A stretch of DNA of 64,000 bases from Butyrivibrio sp. (GTDB lineage Bacteria; Bacillota; Clostridia; Lachnospirales; Lachnospiraceae), in the NCBI GenBank assembly GCA_015056655.1, contig SVFV01000006.1, forward strand, positions 95,072 to 159,071, given 5' to 3'. Numbering within the stretch: position 1 is the stretch's first letter; each line of letters starts with the position of its first letter. The notes under the pieces were generated by a model that had not been told where the DNA came from, made no database searches, and saw only the letters and a program-made list of their open reading frames with translations. Below are positions 1 to 7,296 of this stretch, piece after piece. A program made the translations under genes and the position numbers.

Positions 1-1542
1 ATCAATGTAGTTGTAATTTTGAACCGTATAGCCGCTTGTTGTAGTTCCATTTGTGATTTTTACAGTCGTGCCAATACTGCTGTTATTTATCTCACTCTTG
101 AGATCAGCATTGCTCTTATAATTTTTCTTAAGCAAATATTTCTGGCTTGATGAATTGTTTATCATCACTTTGGTATCATTGGCTACGTTATTTAAAATAT
201 CGTTTTTTACAGTATTTGCACTATATGATCTTATTTCATAAGTGGTAGATCCAAAAGTCACAGTATTACCAGCATCCGCTGTTAAGCCACTTACAATACT
301 CTGAACATCAGAAAGTGATGTCTCACCATTTAACGGATCATTTCCTACAGTATATGTAGTTGTTACACCGCCATCTTTAATGGTTACTGTAGAAGGAGAT
401 GATGAGCCCACATAACCACTGACTTCACCTGTAGTCCCGGAAATTCTTCCTCCACTTCTTAATGTATATGTTGTGCCGCCGATAGTTACTGAATTTGCTG
501 ATGTAACAGAGTTAGCTATGGAAGTATTTGCAGTAGCCACATATCCATCACTGGTCTTTATTACATAGTTACTGCCACCAATGCTTACACTGGTGGTAGA
601 CGAGGTTATCTTATTTGCAATTGTACTTGCATGCTCAGCAACATTTCCTGAACCATCTATGAGAGTATACGTCCCGTTATGGCTGTTGCTTCCAGATATG
701 GTTACTGACTGGGTAGAGGAATTAACCTTCCCAGCTACAGTGGACGCGTACTCTGCAATGGCACTGCCGTCTCTTAATTCATAGTCGTCATTATCTATTG
801 ACACATTATTTGTGGATGCTGTTATTTCATTACTAATTGCGCCAACCTGCTTGTATGGCTTGTCATCATTCTGCTCAATAATGTGGTAAACCCTGTTTTC
901 ATCTACAACCACTGTGTCCCCAGGTCCCCCATTATCATTAATTATGCTCTGCACATCTGCCTTACCAATGCCAATTGTATAAGTCACATTTGCGATCATG
1001 ATCTTTTCAGAATCATTTAGTCTATTCATGGTAAAAGTGCCATGTCCCGAGCCATCTGTACTGTTGCTGATTATTCCCTTCAAACCGGCATCGTGAATAT
1101 TTAAGTACATTGTCTGCTCGCCAGTACTTCCTTTTAGCAGGTATTCTTCATTGAACTTGGTAGTTTCTGATACTCTATCAACTTCTGTTACAAGTTGTTC
1201 TATTTCAGCCTGTATTGCATCTCTGTCACCTTCGGAATTAGTTCCATTAGCTGCCTGAACCGCAAGTTCATTCATTCTGTGGAGCATATCATGCACTTCA
1301 GCAAGCGCACCTTCAGCTGTCTGGGTAAGTGAAATACCATCCATACTATTGACAGATGCCCTATCCAGTCCTCGAATCTGTCTGCGCATTTTTTCACTTA
1401 TAGATAATCCTGCAGCATCATCAGCAGCCCGATTAATACGATAACCTGAAGAAAGCTTCTCAGCAGACTTCTTCTGCTTAGAAGTTGTAATCCCCAGCAT
1501 TCTGTTACCGTTCATGGCTAAAATATTATGCTGTATAACCAT
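1..1542 (-). CDS. fliC: Flagellin FliC1 (3' end beyond window)
   Basis: Flagellar filament subunit; the reading frame is open from the ATG at 1542 to the left edge (at least 514 codons), so the C-terminal D1/D0 helices lie outside. The N-terminus ([17 protein letters not shown], then the [14 protein letters not shown] block near residue 40) is canonical flagellin D0/D1. After about residue 150 the surface-exposed part is unusual: about 34-residue Ser/Thr/Gly-rich repeats of the form '[21 protein letters not shown]' occur about four times (roughly 430-870 on the DNA). The start is fixed by homology to the two other flagellins, but the upstream sequence (TATCAGGG before ATG) lacks the strong GGAGG those two have. 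A sigma-28-type promoter lies about 40 bases upstream. Third flagellin paralog of the window; its length and repeats suggest a variant or minor filament protein. Confidence 0.93.
   Translation of the reverse strand, partial: MVIQHNILAMNGNRMLGITTSKQKKSAEKLSSGYRINRAADDAAGLSISEKMRRQIRGLDRASVNSMDGISLTQTAEGALAEVHDMLHRMNELAVQAANGTNSEGDRDAIQAEIEQLVTEVDRVSETTKFNEEYLLKGSTGEQTMYLNIHDAGLKGIISNSTDGSGHGTFTMNRLNDSEKIMIANVTYTIGIGKADVQSIINDNGGPGDTVVVDENRVYHIIEQNDDKPYKQVGAISNEITASTNNVSIDNDDYELRDGSAIAEYASTVAGKVNSSTQSVTISGSNSHNGTYTLIDGSGNVAEHASTIANKITSSTTSVSIGGSNYVIKTSDGYVATANTSIANSVTSANSVTIGGTTYTLRSGGRISGTTGEVSGYVGSSSPSTVTIKDGGVTTTYTVGNDPLNGETSLSDVQSIVSGLTADAGNTVTFGSTTYEIRSYSANTVKNDILNNVANDTKVMINNSSSQKYLLKKNYKSNADLKSEINNSSIGTTVKITNGTTTSGYTVQNYNYID
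430..870 (-). repeat. About 34-residue tandem repeats inside FliC1
   Basis: Translating the minus strand gives successive units that share an AEYAST/AEHAST/ATANTS-like helix start, [13 protein letters not shown] middle and [15 protein letters not shown] strand pair. Three to four units align by eye, at about 100 bases each; they are diverged in DNA sequence, so this is a protein-level repeat. Confidence 0.7.
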
Positions 1543-1580
1543 CCCTGATACCCACATAAAAAATTATTGCTTCATATTTT

Positions 1581-1608
1581 TTATCGGATAGCGTAAGTAT
1601 TATCATTA
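1581..1608 (-). promoter_or_regulatory. Sigma-28 promoter of fliC1
   Basis: Minus strand reads TAAT, 16 bases, TCCGATAA (the -10 box is TTATCGGA at 1581-1588 on plus), close to the SigD consensus TAAA-N15-GCCGATAA. It lies about 40 bases before the fliC1 start codon and downstream of the fliC2 terminator, so fliC1 can be transcribed alone. Confidence 0.65.
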
Positions 1609-1631
1609 GGAATGCCCAGTGTAAATTCAAT

Positions 1632-1682
1632 GTGTGCCACCAGGCACGCACTATGAAAGGCGCCCTCCTTTCGGAGAGCGCC
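1632..1682 (-). terminator. Double hairpin terminator after fliC2
   Basis: GGCGCCCTCC (1659-1668), TTTC loop, GGAGAGCGCC (1673-1682) forms a strong stem 33 bases past the fliC2 stop; on the minus strand only a short U run follows. A second small hairpin (GTGTGCC-ACCA-GGCACGC, 1632-1649) comes next. Confidence 0.75.
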
Positions 1683-1714
1683 TGCCAGTTTTAATATTAT
1701 TTCTTGTGTTGTCA

Positions 1715-3196
1715 TCAACCCTGAAGGAGTGACATAACACCTTGTGTTGACTGGTTTGCCTGAGCCAGCATGGACTGTCCTGCCTGAGCGAGGATGTTGT
1801 TCTTGGAGTAGGTAACCATCTCCTCTGCCATGTCTGTATCGCGGATTCTGGATTCTGCTGCTGTTGTATTCTCTACTACATTGTCCAGGTTCTTGATTGT
1901 GTGCTCAAGTCTGTTCTGGATAGCACCGAGTTCTGATCTCTGTGCGGATACCTGCTTAAGGGCATCTTCGATAGCGTCGATTGCGTATGTTGCTGCGATA
2001 CCTGTGCTATCTGTTACTGTAAGATTCTGGATACCGAGGTTAGCTGCTGTCATAGGCTCGATGTCAATGTGAATCTTGTTGGTCATGTCTGCATCAGATC
2101 CTACGTGGAGGCTAAGGCCTAATACCTTAGAAACCTGAGCTGTGCTCTTAGAGATACTGAATACGAAGGTTCCACCAACTGCCATCTGCTTGCCGCCCTG
2201 GATGTCTGACATCTTTGTAAGATTTGTAACCTTGTTTCCTGTAATTCCACTTGTCTTTACAGAAACTGCAACCTTGCTAATGTTAGCCGCGTCTACGCCA
2301 ATTCTGTTGGCCTGGATGAGTGCATCCTTAGCCTTTGCTACTGCCATACTTACATGAATGTTCTTATCAAGTGTATGATCTACTGCTGTCTTGGGACTCT
2401 CGTAACCTTCTACTGATACGGATGCTCCGTCAACAACCTTTGACTTAATCTCGTCGATTGTGAATTCCTGCTCACCAAATCTGAAGATGATCTCTGAATT
2501 TGTTGAGGAATCCATTGCTGTTACGTACTCTGTTCCGTCGATAACTACCTTCTTACCTACGTTTGAAGGATCTACGCCATCGCCTACAAGTGTCTGGATA
2601 TCATTCTGGATGCTGGAAATCTTGTCATCATCTGTGTAGATGTGGTATTCCTGACCTGCGATCTTTACGTTAGTGTCATCTTTGATTTCCATTGTGAAGG
2701 TTGCCTTTGTGCCTGCATCTGCAAGTGTTCCTTCAAGACCAGCATCGTGTGCCTTCATGTATTTGTCATGGAATCCTGTTGCTCCCTTAAGGAGATAGGT
2801 CTCATTAAATTTCGTTGTCTCTGCTACGCGGTCGATTTCAGTTGTGAGCTGCTTGATCTCGTTCTGGATGGAAGTACGATCTGTCTCACTGTTTGTTCCG
2901 TTTGCTGCCTGTACTGCCAGCTCGTTCATTCTCTGAAGCATATCGTGTACTTCTGTAAGTGCACCTTCTGCTGTCTGTACGGAACTGATACCATCGTCTG
3001 CGTTTGTTGATGCTCTGTCAAGACCTCTGATCTGCTTACGCATCTTCTCAGAAATTGAAAGTCCTGCTGCATCATCTGCTGCTCTATTTATTTTATATCC
3101 TGAGGAAAGTTTTTCTGAAGATTTAGCCTGGGTTCCTGTTGTAACGCCAAGCATTCTGTTAGAGTTCATCGCCGTTAGATTGTGCTGGATAACCAT
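1715..3196 (-). CDS. fliC: Flagellin FliC2
   Basis: Full-length flagellin of 493 residues. N-terminal D0/D1 (MVIQHNLTAMNSNRMLG... through about residue 140) and C-terminal D1/D0 (about 405-493, with NRLEHTIKNLDNVVENTTAAESRIRDTDMAEEM and the terminal LAQANQSTQGVMSLLQG) are canonical; the middle (about 150-400) is the variable exposed region. The start ATG is preceded by a strong GGAGG. Monocistronic: sigma-28 promoter about 155 bases upstream, terminator immediately after. The leader contains an AGGA-loop hairpin and a GGA at the ribosome binding site, which suggests CsrA control. Very similar to FliC3, including a 62-base stretch of identical DNA. Confidence 0.97.
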   Translation of the reverse strand: MVIQHNLTAMNSNRMLGVTTGTQAKSSEKLSSGYKINRAADDAAGLSISEKMRKQIRGLDRASTNADDGISSVQTAEGALTEVHDMLQRMNELAVQAANGTNSETDRTSIQNEIKQLTTEIDRVAETTKFNETYLLKGATGFHDKYMKAHDAGLEGTLADAGTKATFTMEIKDDTNVKIAGQEYHIYTDDDKISSIQNDIQTLVGDGVDPSNVGKKVVIDGTEYVTAMDSSTNSEIIFRFGEQEFTIDEIKSKVVDGASVSVEGYESPKTAVDHTLDKNIHVSMAVAKAKDALIQANRIGVDAANISKVAVSVKTSGITGNKVTNLTKMSDIQGGKQMAVGGTFVFSISKSTAQVSKVLGLSLHVGSDADMTNKIHIDIEPMTAANLGIQNLTVTDSTGIAATYAIDAIEDALKQVSAQRSELGAIQNRLEHTIKNLDNVVENTTAAESRIRDTDMAEEMVTYSKNNILAQAGQSMLAQANQSTQGVMSLLQG

Positions 3197-3304
3197 ATTA
3201 TACCTCCATGTGGGTGCAGTTCCTCCTCAATCCCTAGAGTCAGAGACTGCCTGCTTGATAATTTACTAAAATAATAGTTACTTATTAAGTTGAGTGCGCT
3301 CCCA

Positions 3305-3325
3305 CATCGATCATCCTTGACGATG
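3305..3325 (-). promoter_or_regulatory. Candidate CsrA-binding hairpin, fliC2 leader
   Basis: On the RNA the sequence is CAUCGUCA-AGGA-UGA-U-CGAUG: an 8-bp stem with one bulged U and an exposed AGGA tetraloop. It lies about 25 bases after the sigma-28 -10 box, at the 5' end of the mRNA. AGGA/ANGGA in a hairpin loop is the established CsrA recognition element. A second possible site is the ribosome binding site (CACAUGGAGGU, just before the start codon). Confidence 0.55.
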
Positions 3326-3349
3326 TTTGTATTTGTTTTTACACTCTAT

Positions 3350-3376
3350 ATATCGATTAGTATTTTTAAAACTTTA
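3350..3376 (-). promoter_or_regulatory. Sigma-28 promoter of fliC2
   Basis: Minus strand reads TAAA, exactly 15 bases, ATCGATAT, matching the SigD pattern TAAA-N15-GCCGATAT. Gives a leader of about 150 bases. Confidence 0.8.
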
Positions 3377-3430
3377 CCCCTTTTTTGAATTTTTTTCGAT
3401 TTTTTATTTCAAAACACTTGACAGCCTAAT

Positions 3431-3474
3431 AAAAAAGAGTGTCAAATCCAGCATTTATGCAGCTTTGACACTCT
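3431..3474 (-). terminator. Intrinsic terminator after maf
   Basis: AGAGTGTCAAA (3436-3446) pairs with TTTGACACTCT (3464-3474); on the minus strand it is followed by six U. It ends the glycosyltransferase transcript. The 3197-3584 gap therefore holds the fliC2 leader, its promoter and this terminator, and no gene. Confidence 0.85.
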
Positions 3475-3584
3475 CCATATTTTTAGTGCATAATTTCAAT
3501 TTTTTGTGATATTTCGTTCACACAATTGCACTTTAAATGTATTTACGATTTTTATTAGTCGTATTAAGGTATATAATTTTAGAA

Positions 3585-5405
3585 TTAATCCCTCTTTCCA
3601 TCCTCTATAGCTTTCAATATTTCCTCCTTAAGACTTTCACAATCCTCAGGAAGTTTTGAATAGTAATTAATGGCAGACTCCAAAACTGGAATAGCCTCCT
3701 CATTATTTCGTAGCATAAAGGTAATATCCGGAATGGAATACATGTCTTCAACCCAGTATTCTTCAAGAAGGGCATTTACTGTGGAATATATTATTTCTTC
3801 TCTTAGCTTATCAAGTTTAGAAAGTTTCTTCTTATATTTTGAATCAGCAATATTCTGATACTTACAAACATTAAGAAGTCCTGAACAAAGATCTACCAAT
3901 TCTCTTGAATTATCTGCTATATGATCCAGATCCTTTGTCCATCCTGTCAATTTTTGAATAAACTCTTCATATTCTTCCTGGCTTTGAGCTCTTGGAAGTT
4001 CATCAAGAATTCCCTTTAGATTATAAGAATCCTTACACACATTCTGCGCTACTTCTTCAAGCGTCATAACTTCAGATCCTCTGATCAAAGCTCCGCCCTC
4101 AGTAGCATCAATAACTCTAAGCTCAGGATTAAGCTTTATTCTTCTCTCAAAGAAGTCTCTAAACTCTCTCCACATTGCACATGAATAAACAACGCCGCCG
4201 CCCACTCCTGGAAGTTCGATTGTTTCAAGATTTCTTGCATCATCTCCACCTGAGTCAGAATCATCTGCATGATGTTTATCCCCAAGGTATGCCATATCTT
4301 GACCAATTAAGATAATCGTCTTTATACCCATTTTTTCACAGGCCACAAAGCAAGCTCCAGATACATTACCTCCAAGGTCCACTCCTCCCAAATCTGCTTC
4401 AACCTTATCCCCAAAAAGAGTTCTTTCATAATGAAGCATGTGGAAATAAATGCATCTTCCTTCAAAAAGTTTTTGACTTTCACTATTTGCCTGCATAGAG
4501 CATAAAAACGGAATATTCTTTGCCACACTATAATCCAGAAATGCCGGATCTTTTCCCGGTTCTGCAGACAATACAACATCCGGTTCAATACCATGTGCAT
4601 CAAGAACACCCAAAGCTCTGTCGCTGCTCATTATAAGCGCATGACCCTTTATCTTTTTTAGCACATCAACATTTTTATTAAGGGAAGGTCCCGCAGATAC
4701 AATGACAGCGGGTATTCCTTCTGGCAAAGCCTTCCTCATATCTGGCAAAATAGCTGCCTGTCTCATATGATTCCAGGCATATAACCTACATTTTAAGCTT
4801 ATTCGCCCTCTCTTTTTTTGGTAATTGCGCTGGCCAATCATTATTGCCCCAAGTGCCTCACAAGCTTCATCGAATTCATGATTTGATGCGTAGAAAGGTG
4901 TGGAAATAGCCTCTGTTTCAGAGTTGTAGGTCACCATATCTTTCATCATCTCGTTAACATATAATCCTCTTTGATCTTTTGTTATAAAAATCTGCACTCT
5001 GGGATTTTCTATAACACTTGTTAAATCTTCATATGCACATACAAATGAAAACAAATCCTCCTGAGGCTCAAAAATAAAAAACATGGTGTCAGGCCTCATT
5101 TTATTAGCGAGAGCGCTTAAATGATAACCAGTACCAAGGCCAAGCAAAGCTACCGTGGATCTGCGATGTGAAAACTCAAATTTCTCCGCCCACCTCGAAG
5201 CTTCGTACTCTGGATCATACTCGCTATTCATTCTAAGATCTGCTCCCGCAGCCGCCCCGCGTATAAAAAGGATGGGCATGCCATTTTTGGACATACCCAT
5301 CCTGTAGTTATTGTCTTCGTTAGGATCTATCTGCGGTTTAAATCCATATACTTTTTCAAATGCTGTAAAATTCTTCGCACGAACTTCCTCGTTCTTTGTG
5401 ATCAT
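3585..5405 (-). CDS. maf: Maf-type motility accessory glycosyltransferase (DUF115)
   Basis: A 606-residue protein of the motility-associated factor family, which in several bacteria transfers nonulosonic sugars to flagellin Ser/Thr. Visible features: N-terminal region with a Rossmann-like LLGLGTGYH segment (about 87-95) and FIFEPQEDL; central DUF115 core beginning VIVSAGPSLNKN (about 234-245) and continuing through IILIGQDMAY (about 360); helical C-terminus. ATG with GGGGG upstream. It follows the 100-residue gene by nine bases and lies between two flagellin genes, consistent with a role in flagellin modification. The sugar cannot be told from the sequence, and no nonulosonic acid synthesis genes are in the window. 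Confidence 0.88.
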   Translation of the reverse strand: MITKNEEVRAKNFTAFEKVYGFKPQIDPNEDNNYRMGMSKNGMPILFIRGAAAGADLRMNSEYDPEYEASRWAEKFEFSHRRSTVALLGLGTGYHLSALANKMRPDTMFFIFEPQEDLFSFVCAYEDLTSVIENPRVQIFITKDQRGLYVNEMMKDMVTYNSETEAISTPFYASNHEFDEACEALGAIMIGQRNYQKKRGRISLKCRLYAWNHMRQAAILPDMRKALPEGIPAVIVSAGPSLNKNVDVLKKIKGHALIMSSDRALGVLDAHGIEPDVVLSAEPGKDPAFLDYSVAKNIPFLCSMQANSESQKLFEGRCIYFHMLHYERTLFGDKVEADLGGVDLGGNVSGACFVACEKMGIKTIILIGQDMAYLGDKHHADDSDSGGDDARNLETIELPGVGGGVVYSCAMWREFRDFFERRIKLNPELRVIDATEGGALIRGSEVMTLEEVAQNVCKDSYNLKGILDELPRAQSQEEYEEFIQKLTGWTKDLDHIADNSRELVDLCSGLLNVCKYQNIADSKYKKKLSKLDKLREEIIYSTVNALLEEYWVEDMYSIPDITFMLRNNEEAIPVLESAINYYSKLPEDCESLKEEILKAIEDGKRD

Positions 5406-5414
5406 ATTTCCCCC

Positions 5415-5717
5415 TCAAGAAATCCACTCTTCAATCTGTGCATTCAAATCATGATGCAGTATGTCGGCCGCCAATATCAGATCCCCGGCTTCATTAGCTG
5501 CCGCCAGTCTTCCAAAGTCAGTCTGCCATCTCTGCATAGCCTCCATATGCTGTTCATCCACTTTGCCGCTTTGTACAAGCAGTTCCGTAAAAGTAACAAG
5601 AAGCTTTAGCACAGGCGCAATCATCTCTGCTCCGCCTGGCTTCCTCTGATAGATTGTATCTGCAGCCTTCTCGTTATTTTTTATGACCTGCCTGCCCATA
5701 TCCTGTAACTGACTCAT
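5415..5717 (-). CDS. Small helical protein of unknown function before maf
   Basis: 100 residues, predicted almost entirely alpha-helical, with no signal peptide and no motif I recognise. It has a good ribosome site (GAGGGGAAGCC-ATG) and ends nine bases before maf, so the two are probably co-transcribed and translationally linked. Size and context would fit a Maf partner or a flagellin chaperone, but that is only inference. It starts 43 bases after the HipA-like kinase gene, with no visible terminator between, so it may also be read from the upstream toxin-like pair. Confidence 0.75.
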   Translation of the reverse strand: MSQLQDMGRQVIKNNEKAADTIYQRKPGGAEMIAPVLKLLVTFTELLVQSGKVDEQHMEAMQRWQTDFGRLAAANEAGDLILAADILHHDLNAQIEEWIS

Positions 5718-5760
5718 GGCTTCCCCTCATTTATCTAGATGATGTTACACACTACTCATA

Positions 5761-6570
5761 TTACGAAAACAAATATTGATACTTTCTCATCTGCTCGTAT
5801 ATGACATCCCTTACTCTGTCTATTACAATTTTTTCATATCCAAAGACATCATTCAATACCTTATCAACATCTTTCTTTGTAAAATGAAATTTCAAATTCT
5901 TTCCATATAGTTTCTCTGCAATATCAAGCTGCTCATCAAAATCCTGGCAAAAAGTCTTTGCCTTAACACTATCTATAAGCTCATATATATCACCTGTCAG
6001 TGGATAATCCATCTTTGTATCAGCTAAAAGCCCAGCTCCCTGGTCGAATATGGGGCAATAATCGTACTTCACTCCATCTCGCAAAATGACTGCAATATTA
6101 TGAGTATGTCTATCCTCATTAAGAAAAAAAGCATCAATAGTCAGTAACTTAGACATATAAATACCAAATTCATTTAGTCCTGTTATCTCCTGTGTCTTGG
6201 AAACAATAATTTTAAGCCTCTCTTCATGATCCTCAGTGCGGTAAACCATACTGTTAAGCCCGATGCCATAGATGCTCTGAAAAAGTCTCTCCAAGGTTAT
6301 GAGTTGATCATTACTATTCAAAAAATTCTTGCTGGAAACTCCCATATAAATATTTGATTTATACTTTATATCCTCCTGCTCATAACTCACATACTCAGAA
6401 TCCTCAAGAGTACTATTCATCAGCAAATGTGAAATCACATACTCAGATAAGCCTTCATAACCTGTGTAATCAGCCTTGTACCAAATACCATCCTTCTCCC
6501 ATTTAAGCTGATTCCCCTTGGAGGATTTCCTGTTATTTTCTTTTTTATCGGTATCAAATAATTCTATCAT
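5761..6570 (-). CDS. HipA-like Ser/Thr kinase (toxin-like)
   Basis: 269 residues, shorter than E. coli HipA (440) and lacking its N-terminal subdomain. Kinase features visible: a Ser/Gly loop (SSKGNQ, 16-21), the beta-3 lysine in WYKAD (about 32), the catalytic loop NEDRHTHN (151-158, like HipA DRHxxN) and the metal-binding FDQG (175-178). HipA kinases phosphorylate glutamyl- or tryptophanyl-tRNA synthetase to halt growth; the target here is unknown. The start codon abuts the stop codon of the upstream XRE gene, which implies translational coupling. It could instead be a HipA-fold kinase of other function. Confidence 0.75.
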   Translation of the reverse strand: MIELFDTDKKENNRKSSKGNQLKWEKDGIWYKADYTGYEGLSEYVISHLLMNSTLEDSEYVSYEQEDIKYKSNIYMGVSSKNFLNSNDQLITLERLFQSIYGIGLNSMVYRTEDHEERLKIIVSKTQEITGLNEFGIYMSKLLTIDAFFLNEDRHTHNIAVILRDGVKYDYCPIFDQGAGLLADTKMDYPLTGDIYELIDSVKAKTFCQDFDEQLDIAEKLYGKNLKFHFTKKDVDKVLNDVFGYEKIVIDRVRDVIYEQMRKYQYLFS

Positions 6571-7119
6571 TTATCTCTCAATCCTTATCCAAAAGTCATC
6601 CTCTGCCATGCGACCATTAGTCTTCTCAATTATCATAAGAGGATCATAGAAAGGTATATCGAGCTCTGCCAGCATAAGCTTCATCTTATCCCTCTCTGCC
6701 GGAAAACATCTGGAAGCTAAAAAGTCCTCGTAATCGCTAAAGTTCGGATGCTCATTTCTCCCAAATGCCCGAAATATGAGATTGTTAGTATAATTTTTAA
6801 TGCTGACACGCTGATTCACAATATCCACATCTATTATGGTGCAAACTACATCCTTGTAGTAATACCACAGTCTGAGTGGATACTTTTTCTCCGGGACTGT
6901 CATTTCCTCAGCCAAATCCGGGTAAAGAAGTAATATCTGAGGCAGCAGTGTAATCGGCCCCGTTATTTGCTTATCCGACATCTCCCATCTCTCCACAGTA
7001 GGTGTAGAGACACCACAAAAAGAAGCAAATTCCCTCTGAGTCATCCCCAACTTTGCTCTCAGTATCTTTACCGTTTCTGCACTTATGGACTTTCCTGTAA
7101 CATATTTTTTATTCTTCAT
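6571..7119 (-). CDS. XRE-family regulator paired with the HipA-like kinase
   Basis: 182 residues. Residues about 12-60 form an XRE/HipB-type helix-turn-helix (LRAKLGMTQREFASFCGVS..TVERWE). The remaining 110 residues form a separate domain (with FLASRCFPAERDKMK and ending in DDFWIRIER) that I cannot name; it is larger than the HipB tail. It is the first gene of a two-gene unit with the kinase. Two palindromes right upstream are the likely autoregulatory operator. Probable antitoxin/repressor role by analogy with hipBA. Confidence 0.75.
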   Translation of the reverse strand: MKNKKYVTGKSISAETVKILRAKLGMTQREFASFCGVSTPTVERWEMSDKQITGPITLLPQILLLYPDLAEEMTVPEKKYPLRLWYYYKDVVCTIIDVDIVNQRVSIKNYTNNLIFRAFGRNEHPNFSDYEDFLASRCFPAERDKMKLMLAELDIPFYDPLMIIEKTNGRMAEDDFWIRIER

Positions 7120-7126
7120 AATATAA

Positions 7127-7184
7127 TTTAACCATCAAAATGATGGTGTGTAAAGTCATTTTTACCATTATTTTGATGGTTAAA
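7127..7184 (-). promoter_or_regulatory. Nested palindromic operator of the XRE/HipA-like pair
   Basis: Two 17-base dyads, ACCATCAAAATGATGGT (7131-7147) and ACCATTATTTTGATGGT (7164-7180), share ACCAT/ATGGT ends. In addition the outermost halves form a perfect 15-base inverted repeat (TTTAACCATCAAAAT at 7127 and its complement at 7170). Located eight bases upstream of the XRE start; typical of an autoregulated XRE operator. Confidence 0.75.
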
Positions 7185-7212
7185 CTATAGCTCTGTCAAA
7201 TATCAGCTTGTT

Positions 7213-7245
7213 AAAAAACCCCCTCCGCGAGGGAGGGGGCTTTTT
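7213..7245 (-). terminator. Terminator after fliC3
   Basis: CCCCCTCC-(GCGAG)-GGAGGGGG stem (7219-7239) with AAAAAA to the left (U run on minus) and CTTTTTAT to the right, so it may work in both directions. Confidence 0.85.
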
Positions 7246-7296
7246 ATGGTTGTACTTAAAGTATCAAAATCTAGTATTTTAAATTCGCTAACTGGA

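Noticed and set aside
430..870. CRISPR-like or DNA-level tandem repeat within fliC1
   Set aside because: The units are similar only at protein level, contiguous and in frame; there are no spacers. No CRISPR array was seen anywhere in the window.
2642..3010. 122-residue plus-strand frame opposite fliC2, with many Cys and Val
   Set aside because: It lies wholly inside the conserved flagellin N-terminal coding region, has no ribosome site, and its composition reflects the antisense of flagellin codons.
6545..6573. ACCGATAA box with TAAA upstream at the start of the HipA-like kinase gene
   Set aside because: The spacer is 17 bases and the match lies in coding sequence across the XRE stop and kinase start; probably chance.
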